Below, piece by piece: positions 29,831 through 45,806 of a stretch of 64,000 nucleotides of DNA. The stretch's first letter is position 1, and each line of letters begins with the position of its first letter. The position numbers were made by a program, and so were the translations under genes. Origin of the DNA: Rotaria socialis (taxonomy: Eukaryota; Rotifera; Eurotatoria; Philodinida; Philodinidae); the NCBI GenBank assembly GCA_905331475.1, contig CAJNYU010000426.1, forward strand, positions 1-64,000, given 5' to 3'. The notes below the pieces were generated by a model, which was not told where the DNA came from, did no database searches, and saw only the letters and a list, made by a program, of their open reading frames with translations.

Positions 29831-31815
29831 TATCATCAGTAGACTTCGATTAGAAAATTAGTTTTGTTCCTAAATGAATAAGACTGAATTAAACACTAAG
29901 ATTTTATTTCGTTAGAGCAAGATTTACATTTGAATTATAACGAAAGTATTTTCTCCTAGGCGAATTAACATGTTTCGCTAAAGTAGAGATTTTTTTTGCA
30001 CGCTGACACTTTAGAGAAAGCTTGAACAATGCGTTCTGTTTGACTTATTAATAGCCTTCACATTGTTCTCTTAGCATATGACATATAATTACTCTGAATC
30101 AGACCTGTAATATTATTAGTACCGAACAAATCGCAGTGGATTGATGTGAAAAAAAAGATACCATCAGATATTTATTCCATTAAATAATCAAAGTACTTAC
30201 GCTACATAAAAGTTTGGATGCATGCATTGAAAGTCTCATTTGAGGTATGCATTTGTAAAAAATGAATAGACTTAGCCAAACTGTAAAGTAAGGATTTGGA
30301 ATCGTTATCATCGCTTGAATGGATTCGATTAATTAGAAATCAAGTAATATAGACTCGAGCAAGTGTTTTCGTTTTGTAGTGAAGTTTTGTTACATAGGGA
30401 CAGAAAACAACTGCAACTAATTATCCAATTGATGACTGCGATCGATAAATTGATATTACTAAAAGCAAAACCAATTAAAGCTAGGCTGATTGGCATTGAG
30501 AGAATCGCAATGCGAATAGACAGAATCATTTCTGACAGAGAATCTTTGCTTTGTATCTAAGCTGCGATCGATGACTGTTGACTGAATTGTTTGTGACTAA
30601 CCCGAAAAATATTAGCATGGCAATATTAAAGTCTTTTTTTATCATTTATCCAACAAACTCTGACAGTGTACCAATGAAGTCAAAGACGCTTGAAATATTA
30701 TTTAGTGCGATATTGTTTCAAAAGATCTAGCAATTGAACAATCATAACTATGGAACATCATTCGATATCATACCATAGATACGCTTTAGCATTAGAGAAA
30801 TTTTAAAAAATGGGATCTATCATGTACCAATGAAGATTTGTGTTTGTTTTACTAAGCGTTTCAATAAGAAAAAACGATCCTGAAGAACATCAGAACAGCT
30901 GAATAAATTTCGAAAAATTATCTACGGATGTTGCCTATAATCATTTAAACAGTTTGCAATAAAAACAAAGTATGGTCTTTGAGGCACTCAACTTTTAAAA
31001 GCGAACAAGACCTTATCGAATTAAAATGCTATCGTAAAATCGACTAGAAATTTACTTGACATCAGTTTTTTTCGTATCAATGTCTTCATTGGTAGATTTA
31101 TAAGCCTAAACATTGAACAGTCGTTTTCAACATTCTATAGATCGTTGCGTAACTTTTATCTCCGCTTTAACAATATCTGACAATTAGTGATGAATGTGAT
31201 ATTAAATACATATTTTTTCGTTTACTGATTATGTCCATATTTGAAAACAATCTACTTTAAAAAAAGTTTCTTATTCGGATCAAATTTCAAAACGAATCTA
31301 ATACCAGCATGCCAGTTATGATGTTAAAAAACTACTCTCACCAGTACATTTCGGTGCAATAATGTTCAATTATTATATGACTTATTATTTTTTTTTGTCA
31401 AAATTATGACTTAGCAGTCAAAACATGACTTCACCAACAGTGTAAACTTGAAAATGACATTTATAATAGAAGCTTTGATCAATTTAAGTATGATACCAAC
31501 ATTGCGGCTAAAATACGAAGTAGATGTCAGTTAATGTCAACCATATGACTGTTTTTGATGATTCACAAGTAAATGGTATTGGTTACATCAATTTCTACCT
31601 AGTTGACAAAAAAATGTCTTTTTTCAGCATTTCTGTTATAAAAAAAATTGTATGAATGCAAAAATAGGGTTTTATTTACGGCTTCCTTTGTTTATTTCGA
31701 TGTATCGTATTCATTGTAGATTTAATATATTTCTATTTAAATAATAACTATTAACTATTTCAATGAATGCATAAAAAAAGCTTAATTTTAATCTTGTAAT
31801 CACTTATTGATCATA
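29831..31815. other. Intergenic, nothing recognised
   Basis: About 2 kb of AT-rich sequence upstream of the H4K20 methyltransferase. Only short, low-quality open frames exist. TGATACCAACATTG near 31490 recurs near 42243. Confidence 0.55.
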
Positions 31816-34800
31816 ATGTATAGTGGAATACCTCGACTAGTAGCTGATCTCTGGTAAAAAAACTCTAATCGAATTTTGTTTATTCAATTATATTCTATAT
31901 TATTTAGTGAAAATGATGATCTTGCAACAATGATCATTGTTGATAGCATGTTTGGATTTACAACGCATAAAATGAATGTTCGTTTTCGATCGAATCGTCG
32001 TTTATCACCTCAATGGAAATCAGCTGTAGAACAGTTTCAACAACATATTGACTATGAAAGAGGCTTTAATGAATTGACATCAATTGGAAATTGGTATGAT
32101 AATTTACGTGCACGTAAAAGTACAGTTCAATTAATTTCATTCAAAGAACATGTAAGTAATAAAAAAAACACAACAAGAACATATTAAAAACATGAAACAA
32201 AGCAATTTAGATGTTTCGTTTTCTACATTTGTTCAATAAAAATTCCGGTGTTACACTTGAGCCATGCCATCGCTATTCCACAGAAAATTTTGGAGGAAAA
32301 GTGGTTGCAACAAAAGAATGGTAAGAGAGGCTGTTTACAAAAGCGTAACATGTCAACCTTGCTTTTACAGATATCTGTTCTCATAATCATCTATTTTATT
32401 TGCTTTATCTCGAAAATGACAGGTCATAGAGAGAGAGTATTATATTCTAGCTATTCATTCATCCTTAGTATGAATAGTAAGAACAAACATATTTTACGGT
32501 CATAGACGATACGCAATACTTTGTGATACTAATATTAGTAGTTACAATTTTTTTCTATTAAAGAAACGATGATTCGAGCTCTATTCTATTTTCATTCGTG
32601 CCGTAATATTTTGTGGTTTATATAGATATATATCGCTACGTTGATTGGTCTATAATTCCAGACTGTTGATTTTATCAAAAAGTGTAGTGTTCTTGAATAT
32701 TTATCAAACAAGAACGCATTGAGTGATTGAAGGCTAAGTTTCTTCTTTTATATTGTTGAAATATCTTTATTGGTTCAAATAGAATCTGATTTATTAGGAA
32801 TAATATACGATCAAGAAATTTACATTTGAGATTTTCCCTTGATATTCAAAACTAAATTTATAGACTTTAATTTACTAATATTATGAATAGATAATTCTCT
32901 TGAGAACCTTTGTTTCATACTGCACAAAGCGAGTTAATTTCGTGAGTTTGTTTCAAAACTACAATATCAATGGAGAGCAGTTACTTTAGAGAGAGAGAGA
33001 GAGAGGAGAGAATAATATATCTCATTTGTTACACATAGACAAGAAACCCTCGATGTCGAGCTTCCGAACATCACCAAATTAAAAGCGTATATGAAGTATT
33101 AGAAAAAAGTCAGTTGTGAAAAACTTCAGAGAAAAATAGCTGTTTCATAAGTAGATGGGGAATAGATACCAGAACAGCTCATTATGCTTTCATAAAGCAT
33201 GAAAAAAAATTGTATATTTTATAATAAATGAATATCTTAGGGACATCAATGACAAAATTGAAATGTTGATTGGATGCATCGCTGAATTAAGTCCTGAAGA
33301 AGAACATGCTTTTCTGAAACCAGGTATCAATGATTTTTCAGTTATGTATTCATGCCGTAAAAAATGTTCTCAATTATGGCTTGGACCTGCCGGTATTTTC
33401 AATCTAATAAAATATCAGTTTAATGTATATATATATATATATGTTGTTTACTCTTTTCTTCATTTAGCTTATATCAATCATGATTGTCGTGCTAATTGCA
33501 AAGTAATTTAAGAAGAAATTTGCTCAGTCGTAGATGTGCTTTTTAGATGATGATAGTTCATTTAGACAGTAGCTCTCGATAAATCTGAAAATATTTCAAA
33601 ATGTTTTGAAGTTCTTTAACCTACTTGCAGGAAATATCAAAATTTTTCGGAGCTCCCACCTTATCATACTCAGGAAATATCGTAAACAATTTGAGGACTT
33701 AATTCGATATAATCTTTGATTTAATTAAAATTTTTGAAATCAACTTTAGCATGGTTTATTAGAAATCTTAGAAAATACTAACTTTCGAGTAAAACAAATG
33801 TTTTAAACTTCCACTTGTGAAAGAAAAAACTCAAGTAAGATATATTCAAGTGTGAAACATTTTTACACAAATTAAAATAGATGAAAAGTGTGAAATTCTA
33901 CTTTGTGGATGATTAGCACGTCTGCATCCGCCAATGTACGTATGGTCTATTGAATCAATCCGGTCTAAAGCTTACTATTGTAGTCTATTGGTAGCGGAAT
34001 CTATCTAAGATGATTAAAGCGAGTTCCTATTGACTATGAAATAGAATTTTTTTTTAAATAAATATGATCGAGATCTTCTTTCTAGGTCGAAATGTCAGTT
34101 CAAAAGCATTTTAATAGTAGGAAACTTGAGTTCTTTAATACTTAAACATGTATATTAATTCTATAGAGTATATTTCTTCTAGTTTGTAGCAACCGGTCTA
34201 AGTTCGGCTTATATTCATGTACTTCGTCCGATTGATATTGGTGATGAAATAACTTGTTGTTATGGATCGGATTTTTTCGGTGATAATAATTCACATTGTG
34301 AATGCCGCAGCTGTGAAATGTAATTTAATCTTTTCAAATTCGAATTTCTTATGTGAAAGTGAACTGTATTTTAGACTTGGCAAAGGTGCATTTTTAGAAA
34401 AAAAACCATCTATACCAAAAGCTGCAACAAATACAGATCCTGTTTCAGTACAAACAATTTCATCTTCTAAGGTTCCGGAAGAACAAGGAACATCATCATC
34501 TCATATGAACACAATTATTCACACACGTTTACGCCAGACTGATAAACGACTCCTTCGTAAAATTCAATCAGTCGATAGCATGATTCCAAAACAAGAAAAA
34601 AGTAAGAAATCTCATCACTAATTAAAACATTATTGATAGATTTAACGCAGAAAAAAGCGATGAAGAAATGAATACAACAGTTTCTAAGCAGCCAACAGTA
34701 GTCTATCGTAATAAAAATGGTCAATTTGCTCCTTCACCAAGTGGATCAAAACCAATCAGGATGGTAAACAATCTCCTATAAACTTTATGAATATTATTTT

Positions 34801-35650
34801 TATATACATATACACTTTTTTTAAACTAATTTCAGCGTTCTCCAAAGAAAAAAGAAAAAACTTCAAATAGTTCTACATTACATTCACATTTAGCTACCTA
34901 TTCTTTGTCAACATCAAACAAACAAACACTGCATCGGCAATCAACTAACTCAGATTCGTCGATGTCAAAATCATCAGTGACAGTTCAACGTGATAAACCA
35001 TCCAAGACAATTCCATCTGTTAGTTTTGATAAGTCTAATTCAAATTCTCTTTCATCAATAGTAACAACGAAAGAAGCTAACGTGGTAAATTCGAATGTAA
35101 GCAAACAAGAATGATCTCTTAAAATTATTATCAAGTTGTTTTTTAGTCATCAACGATAAATACTCGACCATCTCGTCTCCTATCACCTAGATTATCAATA
35201 TCTTCATCATCTTCATTATCATCACCACCATCGCCACTGTATCCTAGCACTCATCGACGTACTTCATCTCAACATTCATCATCGTCATCAGCAGCATCAT
35301 TATCAGCAACACCTCATTCAAATAATCCAAACTTTCTCCTTTGGCGTCCAACAATTCGTTTAAGTCGCCATTCAAGTTCTTCAACGATCAGTTCTTTATC
35401 GTCAGCGGCAGAGAATGAACAAAATAATACCAATGCAATAGCTTCACGACAAGTTGTTTCCAAAGTAAAGATTCGTATGAGACATGATCCATTTTTATTG
35501 GATGATGTCGAAAATATAAAATCATCCAAGCCATCGATGCTTACAGTTAAACTTGATAACAAAAAACGACCACTAATGGATACATCGATTCACGAAAGAT
35601 CATCGTTACGTACAAGAAAACGTCGGAAACCGGAACAAAATCAAGAGTAG
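31816..35650 (+). CDS. KMT5B: Histone H4 lysine-20 methyltransferase, SUV4-20H type
   Basis: Ten exons (31816-31853, 31908-32151, 32211-32320, 33241-33392, 33468-33502, 34183-34319, 34375-34601, 34651-34763, 34836-35096, 35147-35650) give about 606 residues. Family blocks are [97 protein letters not shown], and [15 protein letters not shown] with the post-SET zinc cysteines CECRSC. The enzyme adds di/trimethyl marks to H4K20 in heterochromatin. The start gives a very short N-terminus, whereas the vertebrate proteins are longer there. The second half is a disordered Ser-rich basic tail. The SET motif reads CCYG where human KMT5B has CYYG. B and C paralogues cannot be told apart. Confidence 0.93.
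32989..33004. repeat. (GA)n microsatellite in a KMT5B intron
   Basis: Perfect GA run within the intron at 32321-33240. Confidence 0.85.
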
Positions 35651-38600
35651 CATTTGTTGCATATGTTTATTTGGCATGGCTCAGATTGTTTTTTTATTTA
35701 TATGTATATATATATGGATTCGCTGTATTCATTATGTTGTGTATTATCGTTATTCAAACTTTGACTTCTATTGTGTCTGTCATTAAACAGAGAAAGAAAT
35801 ACCATCCAAACTAGATATCATCATCATAATAAAGTCTACTCGATGCCACATTTCATTTGTATATAATGGAATTGATACAAAACTATTGTTTGCATTTCTA
35901 ATACGATTATTTCATGTAATAAGCTGAAAATTGATAAATGAAGTTAGATCTATTACGTATTCTATCATTGATCCGATACGGCGTCTATCTGATTGAACAT
36001 ATGAGAAATAAAAACATTTTGCATAAATTTGTTTTTCAGTATAATTTAACAGTTCGTCATAGAGATTCCATATAGTTTCGCTGTTAGCCAGAGTAAAATA
36101 TCACTACTTAGCAACTGAGAAAACACTTCAACACGGAAACAAAACTATGTTAGAATAGTATAACCGTTAGAAAGACACACTCAGATTTCAAATTGACTCA
36201 ACCTCTGTGATTATATCAGCATGAAAGTATCGTGCTACACGAAAGAAAAAACATGTGAAGTATTAAACACCTAAATTCTAACTTTCGTTGTAAATTTGGG
36301 TAGTTCCGTTCAACATGTGATCGTCTTTCACTTTTCCCCTAATGAACAGTTAATAGGAGATTTTATGATGACCAGTCCGTTAAACCTGACCGTTTTGTTT
36401 TTGGTACGTTATTTTGTTTTAAAATTATGTAAAATGTAGTCGTCGGATTGCGCCATCTATGATACTGGATTTATTCGAAATCTTCAGACTTTATTCAAAT
36501 AACAATTATAAAATCTTTCATTAGCACTTATAATAGTTATTCTTTGAGTATACTTTCATTTTACTAACCACTATCAGTTTAACAATATCTGTCACTGATT
36601 AGTTATTCAACCATTTGTTCCTTAGTCATTAGTCACATCTGCATCATTGGTATTTTATGTACATGGATATGATCATTTTTATTAATTATGCGAGTCTGAG
36701 TCAAAAAACTGCAATGATATTCTAAGTACACATCGGATGAGTCATTTCTTTGACGTCATTTTAAACTCACGAAGCAAAATAAATGACTCTATCGATATGG
36801 CTTCTAAAGCTTCATATATTGATATTCGCGCAACACATCAAATTATAGCAAAATCTATATCTTTTTAATTTTAGATCAGGCTATTGAAAGTATTTTTATC
36901 ATAAAATGATTAATAGTGATTCATCCAGATAAATTCAAATCGATTGTATATATCTGTTTTGTGCAAATTTATTAGAATGAGACGATTTCCAGAGATACTG
37001 AAGGATTATAATTCATTTTATGTGGAATTGAGTTGTTTAATATTAGATGAACCCATTGAAGCTGAATTCGATAAACTATGGATTCTTTTACATCATTAAT
37101 CTATCATCGAATAATGTGTGTGAAAGGGTACATGTATTAAAGCGAAGAGTCAAGTCTCTTTTTCAACTGTATAAAAAGAGTTATTTATTCAAGTTAACCA
37201 TTTTTGTACAGTTCTAAGAAAACTTGAGTTTAAAATGACTTCTTTACTATCTCTCTCTCTAATAACGTGAATCTTGGTATACACAGTTCCAGTTGTTGGA
37301 GTGTATAATAGTTTTTACAAAATCCTTTTTCGGTTTCAAAGTGAATCTAAAATATATTTGAACTATCAACGATCTTATTAGATTTATTACCGACTGGAAC
37401 ATATTGATTTCTATATTATTTTAAACTAATTTATAAAATATGTTTATTATCTCTGACACAGATCATCATTCTGATGTAAACAAAACTTTTAAGCTTGAGT
37501 TTGATATTTATTTCGAATCCTATACATAGATTAAGACGTTAAGAATCAGTTTTGAATTCAAGATTAATTCGACGGTACAATATACTATTTCTTCAGATAA
37601 ATTTGGATTTCTTACGAATTTTTCTCAGAGAAAACCATGTTGATCAGAAAAATTTGAGTTATATTTATTTAATTCTACCTAATAAGCTATAAACATGCTT
37701 GAGTGTAAATAGTATAGCTTTAAAACAATATGTTCAATCTGTTCTAAAACAATACAGATCAACGGATGAGGATTAACCACTCAAATTAAGATCTTTTGTC
37801 TATAGTATAGAATTTTATCTAACACGTCGTTTTTTTGCGTGATTTCGCTAATTTTCTCTTTGAATATGATTCTTTTTTTCCTAAAAAACATTGTTTTTCA
37901 ATTGAAACGCCTTAGATAATAAAATTTTCCATAAAGTCTTTTAATTGTTTTATGAAATGGTAACTTCTAGGAATAGTTTTTCAAGCATTGAAATTGTCAT
38001 AATATGTCTACACATAAAAAAATACAAACTATAGAAAGAATTACAATGGCCATACCGGTCTGATACACTTTGATAAAATTAATTTAATCTATAGGATAAA
38101 AATCTAGAGAGAATTCTAGATCGCTTAATGAACTATCTTTGACTCACTTTTAGTGAATTGTTGTCAAATATTTAGTTTTATAGAGTTGACAAACATAAGT
38201 TGCATCCATAATTATATACCTGAATATACTTCAAAAACTATCATATAATTTGAATGCACAGGTCAATTATTGATGTTTTGAGGAATGATGAGGAGATTCA
38301 GATACCATTTTTCACTCTACGTGTACTTCGAATCTTTCAATATGATAATTTATATTTACTTAAAGGTGCTAAATCATATATATATCAGGATAGAATAAGA
38401 AAAATAGAGTTATACTGATTCTGTATTGTGGGTATTGAGTCATTTATAGAGAATAGAGAGGTTAAAATCGTATTGTTTTTATTCAGAGAATATTACGTTT
38501 TAAAATTAGATTAGTAAGTGTATTTGTATAAGTATAGCATTTCCTTTTTTAATAAAAATATTAGATCGACAGATGATGCACCACCGATGTTGAATGATTA

Positions 38601-39478
38601 ATTTATTGAGAATACTGCTTTAAAGTCTAGAATGATTTCAAACCGATGAACAATCAATTCGAATAAAATATAGATGTATTGTCGTAAAAAGAGCACAGCG
38701 AGAGAGTGAAAATTGACACGATTTTATATCGAATCTTCCATAAAGCTAGACAAAAACGACGCTATTACTACAGAAATATCCGATTTCGTACAGAAAAATT
38801 CAATGTTCGTGCGGTTAACTCTGAAATGTTAAATATTTCTTTTTCCAGAAATTCGTAGTGCAGATTTGAGTTTTTACTATATTCTTTCATATTAAATTTC
38901 AAGTAGTACTGTAAACGATGCTTGACATATCCATCATACATATATTGTGTTTTTTTGATTCGATATTATTTTATTGACTTGTACGATTATCTAGCTCGCT
39001 GTTGTCAGAGATTTTTCTTATAACTTGATTGACTATAAGAGATTTTCTCAAACTTTTATAGCTTGGCGTTTTCTTTATTTTTTTGAATCATTCTACTGAC
39101 GATCATTTTGATCTTTCCTCCTCTTTTTTTCCTACATTTTGTTTATCGATTACTCTAACTCCACCAGACAGAATACAAAGGTAAATGTTATAATGCAGAT
39201 ATACACTTTTATCCTCGAGCTTTTTCAAATTAGTAATTCAAGAACTGAAGTGCTAATAAGTATCAATGTTTCGATTGGAAGTCAATAAATTCCGTTTTTC
39301 TTTTTCTTGTTCGTCATTTTATTGTCGCTAAATATACTAGAAAAAAATCATTCGATACGATCGTAGAATACGTGAAGGAAAAGAAAAGAAAGTATTACAC
39401 TTTTATTGTTTTATTTCAGATAAAAGAATTGCTCATTTCTGTTTTTCAGTTTAATTTTGATTTCATTTTGAAAAAACA
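35651..39478. other. Gene-free stretch of 3.8 kb
   Basis: AT-rich, with no open frame worth reporting on either strand. It includes polyadenylation-like signals near 35827 and 36007 for KMT5B, a CTCTCTCT run near 37248, and a T-rich acceptor ending at 39449, 29 nt before the PDCD6 start. It could contain distal regulatory DNA or an unrecognised noncoding transcript, but nothing is supported. Confidence 0.55.
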
Positions 39479-40911
<1,433 letters not shown>

Positions 40912-43372
40912 ATAGACCATCGAGTAAAAAAAATAACTTGTGCCTTTTTTTCATCATTCTCAGAAAGCTTTTTTCTTTTGGATTTTCATGTATCATACAG
41001 AAAAAAAGCAGCAAAACAATATCTCCATAACTGTTGTCATTTTGTTTTCTTATACACATATTGACTTTTCTTTTTTTTTCTTGTCTTTTTTCTTACTTAG
41101 GCGGCTCAATTCAAATTAATGTTGAACACACGAAAAAGACTTCAATCGCGATTTTCTTTTCTTCCATATTTGTGTTTCTTTTTCACTGTGATGAGTGAAT
41201 CTCAGCTGGTCTAATTTTTGCATTTCGGTTTTTCTATCTATTCCATTAATGATTATATGAACCGGCTGAGCAAACGTTTCCATTTATTGATTATTAGAAC
41301 AACGTGAATTCATTTTCCTTGCCTTATTCTATTATCAAATAAAATCCAAAAATATTTTCTTTTTTTTTCTCTTAGATATAAAACCTAAACGGTTGCCACT
41401 TTGATCTGTAAGGTTTTGTTTAATGTTCGTACACTTGGTTAAGGTATTAGAGAAATAGTTGAATACCATTAGAACAACCAAGACAAGACTTGATAAAAAT
41501 CGACAATAAATAAGAAGCAGTCATGACAATCTTACACTAATTATACTTCATGTTAGCTGCTACGTACGAAAATAAACATTATCATTAATAGAATATGAAT
41601 GACTAGTGAAAGAATTACCAAGTCTGTTGCGTGCCCTTCCAAAGCGTCTTGAAAAAATTCTTGACGAATTTTTCTCAACAAAGCTACTGATTCTATGGTT
41701 GTACCCTTTTCAACCTACATATCTTAAGACTATGCTTCTTTTAAACTACGGTGATAGAGATAGATATCGGAAGTAAGAAGTACCTCTTATTGTCAATAGA
41801 TAGAATAGTTTTCGATAAATAACTATAAGAGAATCAGTAAAAAGCTCCTATATTTCTAAAAACGGTATATTATATCATTAGTAACGTTCTCGTACGTAAT
41901 CTGCCACACCTATGAATGCAGGATATTTTAACGAGGATAATAAACTAAAACAGTGAAATAACTAGATATCAAATGTAGGGGAGAAGTTGTTAGTGTATTT
42001 ATTGCAGTATCAACAAAAACAATGTGATACAGTTGCTTTTGTTAACGCTAGGATACTTGTTTTATTTGATGGGTTTCGATAAGAAAATTTTCCCTGTAAT
42101 TTTAATTGAATCTTAAGAAAAAATAAAACCGTATCTATCTACTATTCATATCCGTGCATCAACAAAATCGGTGGACAGCCCAAATGTTTACTTTGATACT
42201 ATAAAACTACTTTTGACTTTATTTGAAAGGAAACATTTAAAATGATACCAACATTGTAGTTGAAACTGAGATTGAGATGGGCAAAAAATAGATCACACGA
42301 GAATAGGCTGACAAATAGTGAAAGGATCAGTCATTGATAGAGGGATAGAAAGAAAAGTGAGAGTCACTAAATTAGATAATTGAACTTTAATAGGATCTAT
42401 GCGTTAGATAAGTAATACTGTAGTTCAATATTAAAAAAAATGTCTTTCTAAGAACAGTCTCCATATTCAAAGTTTTGAAAATTTTGTCTCATCTTATGGT
42501 CCTATTAACATATGATGTAGCTTAAATCACGCTCAAGAGCGTTGAAGTCTAGAATTTTCAAATACGAAATATTTTCTTATGAAAATAAATTTAACAATTA
42601 ACTTCTATTCAAGTATCTAGCTGTTACAGCCAGAATAAGATGTTGATGAATTTCTCAACGATAATTTTGTTCCAAATAAAAATGTTACAAATTTTTAGAA
42701 AAAAATTCATTACTTTCAAGAAAATTGATTCTAGTGAAAGAAATGACGACATCAGAAAATTTTGTTTTTTGTTCTCTTTTACAAATAAGATTTTAAAATA
42801 TGACGTAGTGCATACATCGTTTTTCGGTCTTTAGAATAAGTTACATAATCGGAAGATTGGACACAAGAAATATGCCAATCGATTTTGTTGTTTTCACCAG
42901 TTTTATCACATATTCATAATTCTAATTAACTAAGAAACGATTCCATTAAAAATAATAGTAAAACACTACCGAATTTTATTTTACTTTTCAAAAAAAAATT
43001 ATAGTAACAACAAAATGTTCGCGCACTTTTCTCTTAAATGTTTTACTTTGTCAAACTAGTTTATGGTCTTTTGCCAATAGTAGTTGGCTGATGCCATCAA
43101 TTTTTGTTTCAATAATTCCATTTGTCTTTAAATGTATAGTTCGTAATACAGATAGAATAGTTGCATTTAAGCTTTTAAATTATTAAATATAAAACTTGTA
43201 CAGCGTATTTCTACTGGATAAAAAAAAATAAAAGTATCTAGTTGATGTGGTCACCCTCTCGACTATTATCGATACTCATAGAGATTTGGCAAATACATTT
43301 TCTAGATCTAAACTTATTTGTAAATAGAAATTTGTTTTTTTACTAATATTGAATTTCAGATAGACTATCACA
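40912..43372. other. Intergenic, nothing recognised
   Basis: 2.5 kb, AT-rich. TTTCTTACTTAG ending at about 41100 could be the acceptor of an alternative PDCD6 last exon. TGATACCAACATTG lies near 42243. GAATTTCAG ends at 43359, 13 nt upstream of the ABT1 start. No gene is supported. Confidence 0.55.
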
Positions 43373-45806
43373 ATGGGTAAGAAACGTAAGATATCATCCT
43401 GTGAAAACAACGAATCAGAAGAAAAAAAAGAACAAGAAGATCAGCAAGAAGAAGAGGATGAACAATTGGAATCTTCAGTTGATCAATCTGAACCAAATAA
43501 TGAAGTTATTCATGCTTCTAAAACTAAAAAGAAACCAATACCTGGTGTTATTTATCTCAGTCGAGTTCCAGATAAAATGAATGTGACAATTATTCGATCG
43601 TATTTTGATCAATATGGGCAAACTGGACGAATTTATTTGCAATTATCAAGTAAATAATCGTTTTTCTTCAACAGAAATTGAAATTCCAGATTTTTCCCTA
43701 TCAAAGATTTGCTAGTATTTCTAGACATATTTTGTTTTAGCAAAATATGTATATACCCAACGCCAATTTACTCGTGTCGAATTGGCATTCACTGACAGAA
43801 TTATTTGTTTAGATTAACATTCGAATAGTAGATTTTGCGTTCTTATTGTTGCCAGAACTGATTATCAGATGCATATGTTCTCATTTGTCATTACAAAACT
43901 TCCTTATTACTATGTTATCCTACACAGTGTTGTTGCTCCCACGACAAAATTGTTCTGCTTATACAAAAACCTATTGGTTTAAATTTTTATTAGTTTTGTA
44001 TCAATTCAAGTTTTTATTGTAGATAAGATAATCCTTCATGACGTGTGCCCCCTTGTTTTAGTTTGCTATTCTATACAAGACTTCGATATAATCTCAGCTA
44101 AATAGAAATAAGGATCAGGAACTAATGCAGAGTAAGATAATCTAATATATTAACAAAAAGTCAGAGCTTTCAATTAGTATCAACGTATTCCGATTCAAAC
44201 AATATTACATTTGTGTTTAAAAAATTGAAAGATGAAATTAGACTCATTTCTTATCACTATTTTATTTTTACTATTCAGCCAAATTATTAATTTAGTCGAA
44301 CAAATGCCATACCAGTGCAATCATTTCGACACTCAGATTCGTAAATTGTAGTCAAATTATCGGCATTTACAATTGAACATATTGGGAAAATGTTAGCATC
44401 TTTGAGGCAACAGTTCGATGATAGCATTTATTTACTTTTTGAGCTAAATCGACCACCATAATTCTGCTTGTATTTCTTTAGAGTTTTAGAAAAAACACGG
44501 TTCACATTTCTTAGTCAAGGATTTTATGTGTTTTAAGCTGAAATAAAAAGTCACTGTTAAACTATTCGATACAATATGCAAATCGTTGACAGTAGTATGA
44601 AAAAACCATACAACATGTGATTGTAATTGTATGTTTCAACAGAATTAATTAATTCTGCCGTCACATTCATTTTCCAGATAGCTACGAATGGAAGTCATTA
44701 TTGATAAACTTATTGAATCGATATCCTGTACGTATATCGTGTGAAAATTATAGTTCACTAACACTTGTACATCATATCTTTGGAACTATGAATAGATTAT
44801 GCCTGTGCTATTGAACTTAATAAATAGGTTCGGTTTCAATCGATGATGATTGTAAAAGCACCCTTCTCCAGAACTATATTTTAGATGTTACGTTTTATCC
44901 TTGAATTTGTAAACCTACAAAGTTATCGATTTCGATTAGTTTAAACTTTGTTCTCAATGCAATCAGTTTTTGAAACAAGCGTCTTTCATACCTTTTCTTT
45001 GCATAGAAGCAATAAGGGCCATTTATAGAAGTGTTTCATGGTAATAAGAGCGACATAAAATAGTGTTTACTTATGTAACACATACAACGTTTATTTAAGT
45101 GTACGCTTTTGTTTCGTTTCGATCTTTTAATGATTCTTCCAAATGTAAAAGATATTTTTTTTCTAAAGGAAAACCTAATATATTAATTTCTTCTAAGAAA
45201 ATTTCTTTGATTTTTCAGTTCTCCTATAACACACGTACATATATCTGTTGGTTTTTTTTTAATATAGAAGATGAAGGTAAAAGTAAACGTGAGCGTGGAC
45301 CAAAATATACTGAAGGTTGGGTTGAATTTAAATCCAAACGTGATGCTAAACTCATAGCCAAGCAACTTAATAATCAACAAGTTGGTGGACGAAGACGTAC
45401 ACCATGGTATGATGAAATCTGGAATATAAAGTAAGTTATAAATACGTATTCATGATTCTTTTATTACAATTTATTGATTAGATATCTATCAAAATTTCGA
45501 TGGGCTCATCTTCATGAACGTTTTCAATATGAAAATGAAGTACGAAAAAAACGATTACGACAAGAAGTTCTTCAAGCTAAACGTGAAGCAAGTTTGTACA
45601 TTGAAAATGTTGAAAAAGGCCGTAAATTACGTAAGCTTGAAAGAAAAATGAAAAACTCATCTGAAGATATAAATATTCGTGACTGGCATTATGACCAACA
45701 AGATCCACATGAAGCTGCTGCACAACGTAAAAATAAAAAGAAACAACAACAGCAACAATCAACTGGACTTACTGAAAATTTGTTAAAACAAATTTTTCCA
45801 TCTTAA
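43373..45806 (+). CDS. ABT1: Activator of basal transcription 1 / ESF2, ribosome biogenesis RRM protein
   Basis: Three exons (43373-43649, 45268-45430, 45482-45806) give 254 residues. An acidic N-terminus precedes an RRM that begins PGVIYLSRVPDKMNVTIIRS and continues YFDQYGQTGRIYLQ. After a 1.6-kb intron it resumes with KYTEGWVEFKSKRDAKLIAK and QVGGRRRTPWYDEIWNIKYL. The C-terminus is a long basic helix (KFRWAHLHERFQYENEVRKK, QEVLQAKREASLYIENVEKG) and ends LLKQIFPS, like vertebrate LLARIFG. This matches ABT1 and yeast Esf2, which act in the nucleolar SSU processome and stimulate Dbp8 for early 18S rRNA processing. The large intron holds nothing recognised. Confidence 0.94.

Noticed and set aside
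45099..45267. N-terminal extension of ABT1 exon 2 upstream of the acceptor
   Set aside because: Joining at 45268 restores the RRM; the upstream part is intronic and not RRM-like.
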